Assembly: GCA_031283575.1 (NCBI GenBank)
Contig: JAITBL010000048.1
Location: forward strand, 1 to 35,717
Source: Treponema sp.
Lineage (GTDB): Bacteria; Spirochaetota; Spirochaetia; Treponematales; Breznakiellaceae
Direction: 5' to 3'
Length of the DNA: 35,717 nucleotides
In this document: piece by piece, positions 14,291-22,495 of the stretch
How positions within the stretch are numbered: the first letter of the stretch is position 1
Layout of the letters: each line of letters starts with the position of its first letter
Made by a program: the position numbers and the translations under genes
The notes under the pieces: model-generated
The model's database searches: none
Told to the model about the DNA's origin: nothing
Seen by the model: only the letters and a program-made list of their open reading frames with translations

Positions 14291-15298
14291 TTACTTCTTC
14301 TGCGAAAGCTCATAGGCCACATCGACGATCATGTCTTCCTGGCCGCCCACCATACGCCGCCTGCCCAGTTCCACCAGAATATCGCGGGGCGTCAGGCCGA
14401 ATTTTTCGGCCGCGCGCCTTGTGTGAAGAAGGAAGCTTGAATACACGCCGGCGTAACCGAGCATAAGCGAATCGGTACGGATCACCTGGGGCCGGTGCAT
14501 AATCGGCTCCACAATTTCTTCGGCCACGTCCATAAGATCGTAAATGTTGGCCCCCGTGTTGTAGCCAAGCCGCTGCAGCGCCGCGGCGAGCACTTCGATC
14601 TGGGAATTCCCCGCGCCGGCGCCAAGGCCGCGGCAGGTTGCGTCAATATAATCCGCTCCCGTTTCTACCGCCGCCAGGGAATTGGCAACGGCCATTCCCA
14701 GATTATTGTGCGCGTGAAAACCCACCGGAATACCGATCGCGTTTTTTAGGGCGCTTACGCGGGCCTTGACGTCGTCGGGAACCATGTAACCGGCGGAATC
14801 GGCCAAATTAATGTAATCCGCTCCGGCGTCCACAAAGATCTTTGCCTGTTCGACAATCTTTTCAGGCTCCGCCATGTGGGTCATCATCAGAAAACCCACG
14901 GTAAACATACCGGCGCTCTTGGCCCACTGAATGTGCTGAATGGCGATGTCCGCCTCGGTAACATGGGTGGCGACGCGCACCGCGTTGGCGCCTTTTTCCT
15001 GCGCGCGTTTCAGGTCTTCGATGGTTCCCACGCCGGGGAGGAGCAGTACGCTGAGTTTGGCGTTTTTTACGACTTTGCTGGCCGCTTCCAGAAGCTCCAG
15101 TTCGTCCACTTTGGAAAAACCGTAGTTGATGGAAGAACCCGCGATGCCGTCGCCGTGGCTCAGTTCAATCAGAAAGACTCCCGCCTTGTCGAGCCCGCCG
15201 GCAATCGCCGCGGCCTGTTCGGTGGTAAAGGAATGGCTTACCGCGTGGCTTCCGTCGCGCAGCGTCGTATCGATCAGATGTATCTTTTCCGTTCTCAT
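14291..15298 (-). CDS. xylK: 4-hydroxy-2-oxovalerate aldolase
   Basis: A 335-residue DmpG/MhpE-type aldolase that splits 4-hydroxy-2-oxoacids into pyruvate and an aldehyde. The N-terminal barrel shows IDTTLRDGSHAVSH with Arg14, Asp15 and His18 matching the catalytic and metal residues of DmpG; HAHNNLGMA supplies the other two metal histidines. The C-terminal part is the dimer domain that contacts the dehydrogenase and channels the aldehyde. It starts immediately after the dehydrogenase stop (TAAATG), fitting a paired enzyme complex. Confidence 0.96.
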   Translation of the reverse strand: MRTEKIHLIDTTLRDGSHAVSHSFTTEQAAAIAGGLDKAGVFLIELSHGDGIAGSSINYGFSKVDELELLEAASKVVKNAKLSVLLLPGVGTIEDLKRAQEKGANAVRVATHVTEADIAIQHIQWAKSAGMFTVGFLMMTHMAEPEKIVEQAKIFVDAGADYINLADSAGYMVPDDVKARVSALKNAIGIPVGFHAHNNLGMAVANSLAAVETGADYIDATCRGLGAGAGNSQIEVLAAALQRLGYNTGANIYDLMDVAEEIVEPIMHRPQVIRTDSLMLGYAGVYSSFLLHTRRAAEKFGLTPRDILVELGRRRMVGGQEDMIVDVAYELSQKK

Positions 15299-16165
15299 TT
15301 AGTTCACCCCCAGCATTTTGGCGGCAAGTTTGTCCGCTACCGCCACGGCGGCCTGGTTGATAATGTCCAGATTCCCCGAATAGGAGGGAAGGAAGTCGCC
15401 GGCGCCTTCAACTTCGACAATGACCGTCACCTTGTTTCCGTCGACAATGGGCGGAACGCGGGGCCGGTAGCCGGGAACATAGGCCTGCACTTCACGGATG
15501 ATATCGTTGACCGATTCGACGATTTTTTTCTCGTCGGGATTTTTTACCAGCGCGTAGATCGTGTTGGTCATCATCAGCGGAGGGTCCGCGGGATTAAGGA
15601 CGATGATCGCCTTGCTCCTGTCGGCGCCGCCTATCACCTTGAGGGCCTTCGCGGTGGTTTCGGTAAACTCGTCGATGTTGGCCCGCGTACCGGGTCCCGC
15701 GCTCTTGCTTGAAATACAGGAAACAATTTCGCCGTATTCAACATCGGCGGCGCGGTTGATCGCGAACATAATCGGCACCGTCGCCTGTCCGCCGCAGGTT
15801 ACCATGTTAAAATCAACCTCGTCGCTAAGTTTGTCCAGATTGACACAGGGCACTACATAGGGACCCACCGCCGCCGGAGTCATGTCCAGCGCGATCTTGC
15901 CCGCCGCTTTCAGAATGGGCGAATTGTGAAGGTGAGCCTTGGCGCTGGTGGCGTCGAAGACAAAGACGATGTCTTTGTCTTCCGCTACCGCGTCGACGCC
16001 GGTGATTGCCGTCTTAAAACCCAGACCCGCGGCCCGTTTGATCCCTTCGGATTCTACGATGCCCGTCATAATGTGCATCTGCAAATGTTTGCTCTTCATC
16101 ACCTTGTACATCAGATCGCTGCCGATGTTACCCGGTCCGATGATGCCAGCTTTTATCTTTTCCAT
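15299..16165 (-). CDS. xylQ: Acetaldehyde dehydrogenase (acylating)
   Basis: A 288-residue DmpF/MhpF-type enzyme that converts acetaldehyde or propanal, CoA and NAD+ to the acyl-CoA. The Rossmann loop [11 protein letters not shown] is at 8-17 and the catalytic cysteine is Cys124 in [26 protein letters not shown] and the NPADPPL stretch are also family features. AGGAAC precedes the ATG. It forms a channelling complex with the aldolase encoded next. The 121-base gap before it holds a dyad, so this second half of the operon may have its own control. Confidence 0.96.
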   Translation of the reverse strand: MEKIKAGIIGPGNIGSDLMYKVMKSKHLQMHIMTGIVESEGIKRAAGLGFKTAITGVDAVAEDKDIVFVFDATSAKAHLHNSPILKAAGKIALDMTPAAVGPYVVPCVNLDKLSDEVDFNMVTCGGQATVPIMFAINRAADVEYGEIVSCISSKSAGPGTRANIDEFTETTAKALKVIGGADRSKAIIVLNPADPPLMMTNTIYALVKNPDEKKIVESVNDIIREVQAYVPGYRPRVPPIVDGNKVTVIVEVEGAGDFLPSYSGNLDIINQAAVAVADKLAAKMLGVN

Positions 16166-16224
16166 AACCTGTTCCTTTTCAAAAAATCGCGGAACCTGTC
16201 CGCGCGCTCTACCTGGGCCCCGTA

Positions 16225-16247
16225 TAGATTACTAATTTAGTCATCTA
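16225..16247. promoter_or_regulatory. 23-bp near-perfect dyad inside the catechol operon
   Basis: TAGATTACTAATTTAGTCATCTA reads almost the same on both strands (one mismatch per half plus the centre). It contains ATTACTAAT, the same 9-mer that stands next to the operon's first promoter (17936-17944). It lies in the 121-base gap between hydratase and acetaldehyde dehydrogenase genes. A small hairpin (GCCC-GCAA-GGGC) lies between it and the hydratase stop. Likely an operator of a pathway regulator not encoded in this operon. Confidence 0.6.
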
Positions 16248-16286
16248 TTAAAGGGGTCCTCGATCCCCGCCCTTGCGGGCGTCGGC

Positions 16287-17066
16287 TTAAACGAATTGGG
16301 CTTCGACCTTTCCTAAAGAAGAAAACTCCGCGGTAAAGGAATCGCCTTTTACCGCCGGCGGAGCGGCGGAAAAAGCGCCGGAAAGAATAACTTCGCCCGC
16401 CTTGAGAGTCACCCCATAACTCCAAAGGCGGTTGGCAAGCCAGGCGACCGAGACGCAGGGGTCTCCCAGGACCGCCGCGCCGGTACCCTCGCCGGCAAGC
16501 GAACCGTTTTTGTAAAGCTTCATCGTCACCGAGGGAAGATCCACTTCGCCAAGCGAGAGCTTTTTGCTTCCCAAAATATAACGGCCCGAAGAAGCGTTGT
16601 CGGATACGGTATCAACCAGTTTAATCTTCCAGTCGGCGACGCGGCTGTCGACAATCTCAAAGGCGGCGCTTACATAGTCGGTGGCCGCGATAACGTCCTC
16701 GCGGGTAACCTTGCCGCCGGCAAGATCCGCCTTGAGGATAAAGGCGACTTCGCCTTCGATCTTGGCCTGTATAAGCTGATCAATAGGCGCCTTGCCGTCC
16801 TTGCAGTCCATGGCGGCAAAGAGATGTCCGTAGTCCGGTTCATTTACCCCCATCTGCTTTTGAATGCCTTCGGAGGTAAGGCCGATTTTTTTGCCCGAAA
16901 TAACGTGACCCATTTTGAGGACGCGCTCGACGTTGGCCAGCTGGATCGCGTAAGCGTCATCAATAGTAAGAGACGTATCCTGTTCCGTCAGCGGCGCTAT
17001 GGCCTTTCGGTTCCGTTCAGCGATAAACAACTGTTCCGCGTATACGGCGATTTTTTCCCCTGCCAT
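16287..17066 (-). CDS. xylJ: 2-oxopent-4-enoate (2-hydroxypentadienoate) hydratase
   Basis: A 259-residue hydratase of the MhpD/XylJ family that adds water to 2-hydroxypenta-2,4-dienoate to give 4-hydroxy-2-oxovalerate, the aldolase substrate. Motifs are GKKIGLTSEGIQKQMGV (about 58-74), EPDYGHLF, KIEGEVAFIL with the metal-binding glutamates, DNASSGRYILG and GDPCVSVAWLANRL. The related decarboxylases share the fold, but the absence of a 4-oxalocrotonate branch here favours the hydratase. It starts 11 bases after the hydrolase. Confidence 0.92.
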   Translation of the reverse strand: MAGEKIAVYAEQLFIAERNRKAIAPLTEQDTSLTIDDAYAIQLANVERVLKMGHVISGKKIGLTSEGIQKQMGVNEPDYGHLFAAMDCKDGKAPIDQLIQAKIEGEVAFILKADLAGGKVTREDVIAATDYVSAAFEIVDSRVADWKIKLVDTVSDNASSGRYILGSKKLSLGEVDLPSVTMKLYKNGSLAGEGTGAAVLGDPCVSVAWLANRLWSYGVTLKAGEVILSGAFSAAPPAVKGDSFTAEFSSLGKVEAQFV

Positions 17067-17077
17067 GTCCGTTCCGC

Positions 17078-17902
17078 CTAACGTTTGAAGAAATTGCGGA
17101 TAAGGTCCGCGAATTCCTGGGTGTGTTCGATCTGGGTCCAGTGACCGCAGTGACCGAAAACGTGGAGCTGAGCCCTGTCAATAAGTTTGAGGAGCCGGAA
17201 TGAATTTTCCAGCGGGATAACGCGATCCTCGCGGCCGTGGACGATCAGCGTCTCGTGCGGAATGCCGCGTATGTAGTTCGCGTCCGCCGCCATGGATTCA
17301 ACGCCTTTCTGCCTCGGTTCGGGGAAGAGGGCGTGGAAACTTTCCTGAAAACCGGGCTGCATGCTCGACTCGTAGCGGGTCTTAATCAGTTCCGGCGTGG
17401 CAAAACTGTGATCATAGGTAAAGATCTCCAGCAGTTCTTCCATCGCTTCAAAAGAAGGTTCGTAACCCCAGACGGCATCGAGCCCGTAGGTGATGGGAAA
17501 CGAAACGCCCATGGCGCCCATAAGCACGAGTTTTTTTACCCGATCGGGATGGCGGATTGCCATGGACAGCGCCAGCGCCCCGCCAAAGGAATTGCCGACC
17601 AGATTGGTTTTTTCGATCTTGAGGGCGTCGAGCAAATCCACCGTCTGCCTGACCCAGTTGATCATATTGTTCTTCATGCCGGGAACGCGCTCGGTAAAAC
17701 CGAAGCCGGACATGTCGGGCGCTATCACCCTAAAGTCGTCTTTGATAAGGGGAAAAAGTCTGCCCCAGTTCGCCCACGCGGTAACGCCGGGACCCGAACC
17801 GTGCAGCAGGGTTACCACGTCACCCTGTCCCAGGTCATGATAGTTGGTCTTGAATTTTCCCGTCTGAATGCTGTTTGCTATTTCCGGTCTTTGCTCTGCC
17901 AT
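17078..17902 (-). CDS. xylF: 2-hydroxymuconic semialdehyde hydrolase
   Basis: A 274-residue alpha/beta hydrolase that cleaves the ring-fission product to 2-hydroxypentadienoate and formate (or another acid from alkylcatechols). ATG 17902 with AAGGAG upstream replaces the track start 17929. The oxyanion loop HGSGPG is at 34-39; the nucleophile is Ser105 in GNSFGG; Asp226 (HGREDRVIP) and His254 (GHCGHW) complete the triad. First gene of the operon. A hydrolase without the dehydrogenase/decarboxylase branch means ketone-type ring-fission products from 3-alkylcatechols would be handled as well as the aldehyde. Confidence 0.94.
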   Translation of the reverse strand: MAEQRPEIANSIQTGKFKTNYHDLGQGDVVTLLHGSGPGVTAWANWGRLFPLIKDDFRVIAPDMSGFGFTERVPGMKNNMINWVRQTVDLLDALKIEKTNLVGNSFGGALALSMAIRHPDRVKKLVLMGAMGVSFPITYGLDAVWGYEPSFEAMEELLEIFTYDHSFATPELIKTRYESSMQPGFQESFHALFPEPRQKGVESMAADANYIRGIPHETLIVHGREDRVIPLENSFRLLKLIDRAQLHVFGHCGHWTQIEHTQEFADLIRNFFKR

Positions 17903-17935
17903 GTAAGTCTTTCTCCTTGTGAAAAACATGATAAA

Positions 17936-17944
17936 ATTACTAAT
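17936..17944. promoter_or_regulatory. ATTACTAAT element at the catechol promoter
   Basis: ATTACTAAT (ATTAGTAAT on the coding strand) lies about 10-20 bases downstream of the predicted start of transcription. The same 9-mer occurs in the dyad at 16225. A protein bound here would block elongation or initiation. Confidence 0.5.
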
Positions 17945-17959
17945 CTATTTCGCAAGATA

Positions 17960-17988
17960 ATGATGTACCCGCTTTTCCAATAAGTCAA
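17960..17988 (-). promoter_or_regulatory. Predicted promoter of the catechol operon
   Basis: On the minus strand TTGACT (5 of 6) is followed by a 17-base spacer and CATCAT (4 of 6), leaving a leader of about 50 bases before the xylF ATG. The A/T-rich tract just upstream (about 17989-18010) could be an UP element. Confidence 0.55.
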
Positions 17989-18026
17989 GCAATTTTTTTA
18001 TTTTTTATTGGAATGAAGGCCGCGTT

Positions 18027-18150
18027 TCATGCGGATTACAGTAAAACGTACTCAATGCGATAAAAGCGGTAAATCTCCATTCCATGCGCGTTATTCAGAT
18101 CAATTGCGATATACTGATGTTTAGTGCTGTTTTATGACAATCAATGCGAT
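18027..18150. repeat. Cluster of TCAATGCGAT-like repeats in a gene-free stretch
   Basis: The 371-base gap 17903-18273 has no believable gene. Besides the catechol promoter it holds TCAATGCGAT at 18052-18061 and 18141-18150, TCAATTGCGAT at 18100-18110, and looser forms at 18027 (TCATGCGGAT) and 18081 (TCCATGCGCG). The regular 40-48 base spacing suggests repeated protein-binding sites upstream of the catechol operon or after the dipeptidase gene. No clear terminator for the dipeptidase gene was seen. Confidence 0.5.
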
Positions 18151-18273
18151 TTCTTTACATAAAAACATCCCGAAAAAAGAATTTTTGGTTTTGTATCCGC
18201 TCAATGCCGCCGCAAAGAAGGCGGGGAAGAGGGATTGAAAGAAGGGCTGCGAGAAGGCGAAGCCGTCGGGGGC

Positions 18274-19524
18274 TTATTCCCCGCTCAACATGAGCAGGGC
18301 CATTACTTTTGCGTCCCCCAAAATATTGGCGATGATTGCGTATTCGTTGGGTTGATGGGCGGTGTCGTCCATACGGCTCCACACCGCCGAATCGATGCCC
18401 TCGTTCCGCAGAAAGGCGCCGACCGTACCGCCGCCAATGCCGACGGGACGGGTCTTGACCCCGTAGACTTCAGCGGCGGCTTTTGAGAGCAGCTTTATCA
18501 GCGGCGAATCCGGCGAAGTGGCTTTTGACTCGTTGAACTGGATCTTGCCGTAATTCACCGTAACCCCGTGTTTGGCTTCCGTTTCTTTTTTGAGCCGCTC
18601 TATCTCGGCTTCCACGGCGCCCATGGAGATGCGGGGAAGGACGCGCATATCCATATAGAAGACATCTTCGCCGGGTATCGTGTTAATATTGGGAACATTC
18701 GCTTCTTTTTTGGTGATCTCGAAGGTGGAATAATCCGGCTCAAAAAGCGGGTCCTTTTCGGTAAATTTCGCCTTGAGCCCGTAATGAAGGTTGACCGCCA
18801 AATCGGCGCCGGCAAGGTGGGCGTTTTTCCCCTGATCGGGCCGCGAAGCGTGAGACTGCCTACCCCGCGTAACAAACTTTACCCAAAGCTGGTTTTTTTC
18901 GGCAATCTCGATAGTTTCGCCCCTGCTGTCCCCTCCGTCGGGAATCAGGACCATATCGTCCTTTCGGAACAGTTCCCCGTGGCGCTTTAACAGCCAGTCA
19001 ATGCCGAAAGCGCTGCCGTTTTCCTCGTCCGCCGCAAAGAGCAGCTTGAACGTCCGCCCGGGCTGTACGCCGCAGGCGGCCAGCGCCAGCGCCGCCAGCA
19101 CCGAAGAAACCAGCCCCTGCTGGTTGTCTTCGACGCCCCGCCCGATAAGACGCGGCCCGAGCGGGCCGTCGTCTTTCCGCACCACCGTCCAGGGATCGCT
19201 CTCCCAGAGCTTCGCTTCACCGGGGGGCACCACATCGAGATGGCTCATGATCCAGAAACGCCCCCCGGCGCGCCTGCCGGGAACGCTTGCCACGAGCGAA
19301 GGCCTTACCCCGCCTTTGGCACGGGAATCCGCGGCGTCGTAACGTTCAATGGGGGTAAGCCCGTGCTCCTTAAGCCAGCCTTCAAGAAACTCGGCCTTGT
19401 CCAGTTCCCCTTCGCCGCCCGATTCGGGCGATATGGCCGGCCGCTTGCACAGCTCCGTTTCAAGCTCCACCGCCAGAGCCTCGGCGTTATCGATATACGC
19501 GAAAATTTTTTCCTTCATCATCAT
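18274..19524 (-). CDS. M20-family metallopeptidase (Sapep-like dipeptidase)
   Basis: A 416-residue cytoplasmic peptidase of the PepV/ArgE/DapE superfamily. Metal-site motifs appear in order: SHLDVVPPG (His, Asp), RGVEDNQQG (bridging Asp), FAADEENGS (Glu-Glu base and ligand), PDGGDS, and a C-terminal HQPNEY histidine. HASRPDQGKNA marks the lid domain start. The start is one of three consecutive ATGs (19524, 19521, 19518); the track start at 19545 lies inside galE. No strong Shine-Dalgarno site, so coupling to galE (1 base apart) is likely. The exact substrate cannot be read from the sequence. Confidence 0.88.
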   Translation of the reverse strand: MMMKEKIFAYIDNAEALAVELETELCKRPAISPESGGEGELDKAEFLEGWLKEHGLTPIERYDAADSRAKGGVRPSLVASVPGRRAGGRFWIMSHLDVVPPGEAKLWESDPWTVVRKDDGPLGPRLIGRGVEDNQQGLVSSVLAALALAACGVQPGRTFKLLFAADEENGSAFGIDWLLKRHGELFRKDDMVLIPDGGDSRGETIEIAEKNQLWVKFVTRGRQSHASRPDQGKNAHLAGADLAVNLHYGLKAKFTEKDPLFEPDYSTFEITKKEANVPNINTIPGEDVFYMDMRVLPRISMGAVEAEIERLKKETEAKHGVTVNYGKIQFNESKATSPDSPLIKLLSKAAAEVYGVKTRPVGIGGGTVGAFLRNEGIDSAVWSRMDDTAHQPNEYAIIANILGDAKVMALLMLSGE

Positions 19525-19525
19525 G

Positions 19526-20497
19526 CTATTTATCCCGGTACACATCCCAGCTGGTCCTGATCAGCGTCTCCATGTCCGAGTACCGCGCCTTCCAGCCGAG
19601 GAGTTCCCCTGCCATTGCCGCCGAAGCGGTAAGTTTGGCGGGGTCTCCGGCGCGGCGGCCGGTAATTTTTGCGGGAATCGCTTTGCCGGTAACGCGGCGG
19701 GCGGTTTCAAGGACTTCGGTCACCGAGACGCCTTCTTCGCTGCCCAGATTGACGGTGATGCTTTTATCGTTCCCGCTCACATAATCCAGAGCCAGAGCGT
19801 GGGCGGCGGCCAGATCGTTCACATGAATATAGTCGCGCACACAGGTTCCGTCGGGGGTATCGTAGTCATTGCCGAAAACCTGAAGTTCCCCGCGCATCCC
19901 GCAGGCCGCTTCCATGATCACCGGAATCAGGTTGGAGGGGTTCTGCTCAAGTCCCGTTACGCGGCCTTTGACATCGTAACCCGCCGCGTTAAAGTAACGC
20001 AGGCTCGCGTAACGTATCCCTTTGAGTCTGTCGTACCAGGAGAGGAACTTTTCGATTTCCAGCTTGGTAAAACCGTAATAGTTGGAGGGATTGGTGGGAT
20101 GTTTTTCATCGACAGGAAGATATTCAGGCTCCCCGTAAACCGCGGCGCTTGATGAAAAGATGATGTACTTGAGCCCCGTTTCGCTTGCCGCGTTTAACAG
20201 ATGCATGGCGCCGATGATATTGTTCACCGAATACTTTTCGGGCTTGATCATCGATTCACCCACCGCCTTGAAAGCCGCCAGGTACACGGCCGCGCCGGCG
20301 CCGCTGTCCCGCATCGCGGAAATCAGCTGTTCGTAACGCAGCGTGTCGCCGTGGACAAACGCCGCGCCGGAAAAAAGATTTTCCCGCAGCCCGCTCGAAA
20401 GATTGTCGAATACCGTTACCTGATGCCCGCGGTCAAGCAATTCCCGCGCGACGTGGCTCCCGATGTAGCCCGCGCCGCCTATGACGAGTATGTTCAT
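19526..20497 (-). CDS. galE: UDP-glucose 4-epimerase
   Basis: A 323-residue short-chain-dehydrogenase-fold epimerase that interconverts UDP-glucose and UDP-galactose using bound NAD. The NAD loop GGAGYIG is at 7-13, the catalytic Ser in SSSAAVYGE near 116, and the YxxxK pair is Tyr141 and Lys145 (YYGFTK). RYFNAAG, DYIHVNDLA and the NLGSEEGVSV segment are typical. It lies between transketolase and dipeptidase genes with gaps of 6 and 1 bases, so the four genes form one unit. Likely supplies galactosyl donors for envelope glycans. Confidence 0.94.
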   Translation of the reverse strand: MNILVIGGAGYIGSHVARELLDRGHQVTVFDNLSSGLRENLFSGAAFVHGDTLRYEQLISAMRDSGAGAAVYLAAFKAVGESMIKPEKYSVNNIIGAMHLLNAASETGLKYIIFSSSAAVYGEPEYLPVDEKHPTNPSNYYGFTKLEIEKFLSWYDRLKGIRYASLRYFNAAGYDVKGRVTGLEQNPSNLIPVIMEAACGMRGELQVFGNDYDTPDGTCVRDYIHVNDLAAAHALALDYVSGNDKSITVNLGSEEGVSVTEVLETARRVTGKAIPAKITGRRAGDPAKLTASAAMAGELLGWKARYSDMETLIRTSWDVYRDK

Positions 20498-20503
20498 CCG
20501 CGT

Positions 20504-21451
20504 TTACGCTTTTACCAGCGTTTTTGCTTTTTCGACCAGCTTGTCCGCCGTAAGCCCGAAACGCCTGGCCAGGTAATCCTGCGTACCCACCTCCCCGAAC
20601 TCGTCGCGTATCCCGATGCGGGCAAATTTGCATCCGCAGCCGTGTTCCGCCAGCAGTTCCGCGACGGCGCTTCCCAGGCCGCCGGCAATCTGGGCGTTTT
20701 CGCAGCTGATCAGCGCCTTTGTTTTGGCCGCCTGGCCCAGAACCGCCTCCTCATCGAGGGGTTTGAGAGTCAGGACATCCAGAACCCCCGCGTCAATCCC
20801 GCCGGCGGCCAGGGCTTCACGCGCCTTGAGGGCTTCGTTCACCATAAGGCTTCCCAGGCATACGAAACACAGATCCTTCCCTTCTTTTAATAATTTCGCC
20901 TCGCCGAACTTGAAAGTATCGCCGGCGGCGTAGAGTACCGGCACGGGTTTTCGGGGAAAGCGGATGTAGACACAGCCGTAACTGGCCGCGGCTTCCTTTA
21001 CCAGGACGGCGGCGCTGTAATAGTCGGAAGGCTCCACAATCACAAGGCGCGGAATCACCCGCATCAGGGCAAGATCCTCAAAGGGCATGTGGGTGCCCCC
21101 GTTCATCGCCGCGGTAACTCCCGGGTCCATGCCGACAAGCTTGACATTGAGCCGGGCGTAATTGGCGGAAATAAAAAACTGGTCGAAAACCCGCCGCGAG
21201 GCAAAGCATCCGAAAGTGGCCGCGAAAGGAATTTTCCCCACCGCCGAAAGTCCCGCGGCGACGCCGACCATGTTCGCTTCGGCAATACCGACATTGACAA
21301 ACTGCCCCGGGTAGGCTTTCTTGAAGCTTCCCGTATTGGTACAGTTCATCAGGTCCGCCTCGAGAACCACAATATCTTTATTCTTTTCCGCCAGAGCGGT
21401 CACCGTCTCAACGTAGGCCGCCCGTATTTCCTTAAGTTCTTCGTTTCCCAT
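20504..21451 (-). CDS. Transketolase, C-terminal subunit
   Basis: A 315-residue protein matching the pyrimidine-binding and C-terminal domains of transketolase. The catalytic-glutamate stretch reads NVGIAEANMVGVAAGLS (about 52-68), followed by FAATFGCFASRRVFDQ and a THMPFEDLALMR loop; the C-terminal domain starts near 185 (TLKPLDEEAVL). It needs the N-terminal subunit encoded just upstream to form the two-domain active site with thiamine diphosphate. Split transketolases are common in anaerobes. The acceptor could be an ordinary pentose phosphate or another sugar phosphate. Confidence 0.92.
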   Translation of the reverse strand: MGNEELKEIRAAYVETVTALAEKNKDIVVLEADLMNCTNTGSFKKAYPGQFVNVGIAEANMVGVAAGLSAVGKIPFAATFGCFASRRVFDQFFISANYARLNVKLVGMDPGVTAAMNGGTHMPFEDLALMRVIPRLVIVEPSDYYSAAVLVKEAAASYGCVYIRFPRKPVPVLYAAGDTFKFGEAKLLKEGKDLCFVCLGSLMVNEALKAREALAAGGIDAGVLDVLTLKPLDEEAVLGQAAKTKALISCENAQIAGGLGSAVAELLAEHGCGCKFARIGIRDEFGEVGTQDYLARRFGLTADKLVEKAKTLVKA

Positions 21452-21493
21452 AGGATTCTCCTGTAGATCCCGCGGCGTTTTGCCGCGGACTCC

Positions 21494-22321
21494 TTATACC
21501 GCCGCTTCCAGCGCGGCAATGGCTTCTTTCGCTTTTTCCATGTTAAAGACCATGCTGTGGTTTTTCTCGACGCCCTCGGCAAAGGAACAGCCCTTTCCCT
21601 TAATCGTGTTCATCACAATCATGGAAGGCTTTTCCTTTTGGGCGAGGGCCGCTTCGACGGCGTTGTCCAGGGCCTCAATATCGTGGCCGTCCACCGATTG
21701 GGTGAACCAGCCGAACGCGGCCCACTTGGCGGGAAGATCGCCCAGCTCAAGAACATCTTTGACATAACCGTCGAGCTGCTGCTTGTTAAAGTCGGTAAAG
21801 GCTACGAGATTCGAAAGCCCCCTGGCCGGGGCAAAGAGGGCCCCTTCCCAAATCTGGCCTTCGTCGGATTCGCCGTCGCCGATGATCGTATACACGGTGT
21901 TGGGCTTTCCGTCCATTTTAAGGCCGAGGGCCATGCCGAGCGCGGCGGAAAAACCCTGCCCCAGGGAACCGGCGGTCATGTCAATTCCGGGCGTCAGCAC
22001 GCGGTCGCAGTGACTGGGGAGTTTCGTCCCACCCTGATTAAGGGTTTTGAGCCAGTCAACAGGGAAAAATCCCTTCGAGGCCAGCGTGGCGTAAACGACC
22101 GGTCCCGCGTGGCCCTTGGAGACGACGAGCCGGTCCCTTCCTTCCCATTGGGGATTTGACGGATCCAGCTTCATCCGGTGATAGTAGAGCAGGGCCAGCA
22201 GGTCGGCAATCGACATGGCGCCCCCGATATGGCCGGAGCCCAGGTTACCGATTTCTTCTATAGTAAGCTTCCTGATTTCCCTAGCCCTGGCTTTAAGCGT
22301 ATCCAACAGCGCCCTGTCCAT
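21494..22321 (-). CDS. Transketolase, N-terminal subunit
   Basis: A 275-residue protein equal to the thiamine-diphosphate-binding half of transketolase. His31 (SGHIGGAMS) and His71 (KGHAGPVVYA) fit the substrate and cofactor histidines; TAGSLGQGFSAALGMA and the metal-binding GDGESDEGQIWEG (148-160) with a following FNKQQ are diagnostic. AAGGAAGG precedes the ATG. It is the first gene of the transketolase-galE-dipeptidase unit, 42 bases from its partner. Transketolase supports the non-oxidative pentose pathway. Confidence 0.94.
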   Translation of the reverse strand: MDRALLDTLKARAREIRKLTIEEIGNLGSGHIGGAMSIADLLALLYYHRMKLDPSNPQWEGRDRLVVSKGHAGPVVYATLASKGFFPVDWLKTLNQGGTKLPSHCDRVLTPGIDMTAGSLGQGFSAALGMALGLKMDGKPNTVYTIIGDGESDEGQIWEGALFAPARGLSNLVAFTDFNKQQLDGYVKDVLELGDLPAKWAAFGWFTQSVDGHDIEALDNAVEAALAQKEKPSMIVMNTIKGKGCSFAEGVEKNHSMVFNMEKAKEAIAALEAAV

Positions 22322-22358
22322 AGTGTGCCTTCCTTAACTTGGGTGAATTCTTGCCCCA

Positions 22359-22387
22359 AGTGTATACGATAGCCCGCCCTTGGGCAA
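22359..22387 (-). promoter_or_regulatory. Predicted promoter of the transketolase unit
   Basis: Minus strand TTGCCC, 17 bases, TACACT. An inverted repeat ACTTGGG/CCCAAGT (22337-22343, 22355-22361) overlaps the -10 box and early transcript and may be an operator. Confidence 0.45.
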
Positions 22388-22466
22388 TACGTTCGCCCGA
22401 AAATGACAAACGTTTGCGGCAAAACGACAAAATTTTGAAATTTTTTAAAAAATTCACTGGAAGCAC

Positions 22467-22495
22467 TTGACCTTTTTTTGTATATTTGATACGGT
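22467..22495 (+). promoter_or_regulatory. Predicted promoter of the ribosomal protein operon
   Basis: TTGACC (5 of 6), 17 bases, TACGGT (3 of 6), preceded by an A/T-rich tract (about 22425-22455) that could act as an UP element. A second, weaker TTGACT stands near 22542. The 356-base region 22322-22677 holds only these divergent promoters and a leader of about 175 bases; no rpoBC genes precede rpsL. Confidence 0.45.

Noticed and set aside
18027-18150. Possible CRISPR remnant from spaced TCAATGCGAT copies
   Set aside because: The repeat is only 10-11 bases and imperfect, too short for a CRISPR repeat.
18155-18382. 75-codon minus-strand ORF downstream of the dipeptidase gene
   Set aside because: It largely overlaps the dipeptidase end in another frame and has an unlikely Arg/Pro-rich composition.
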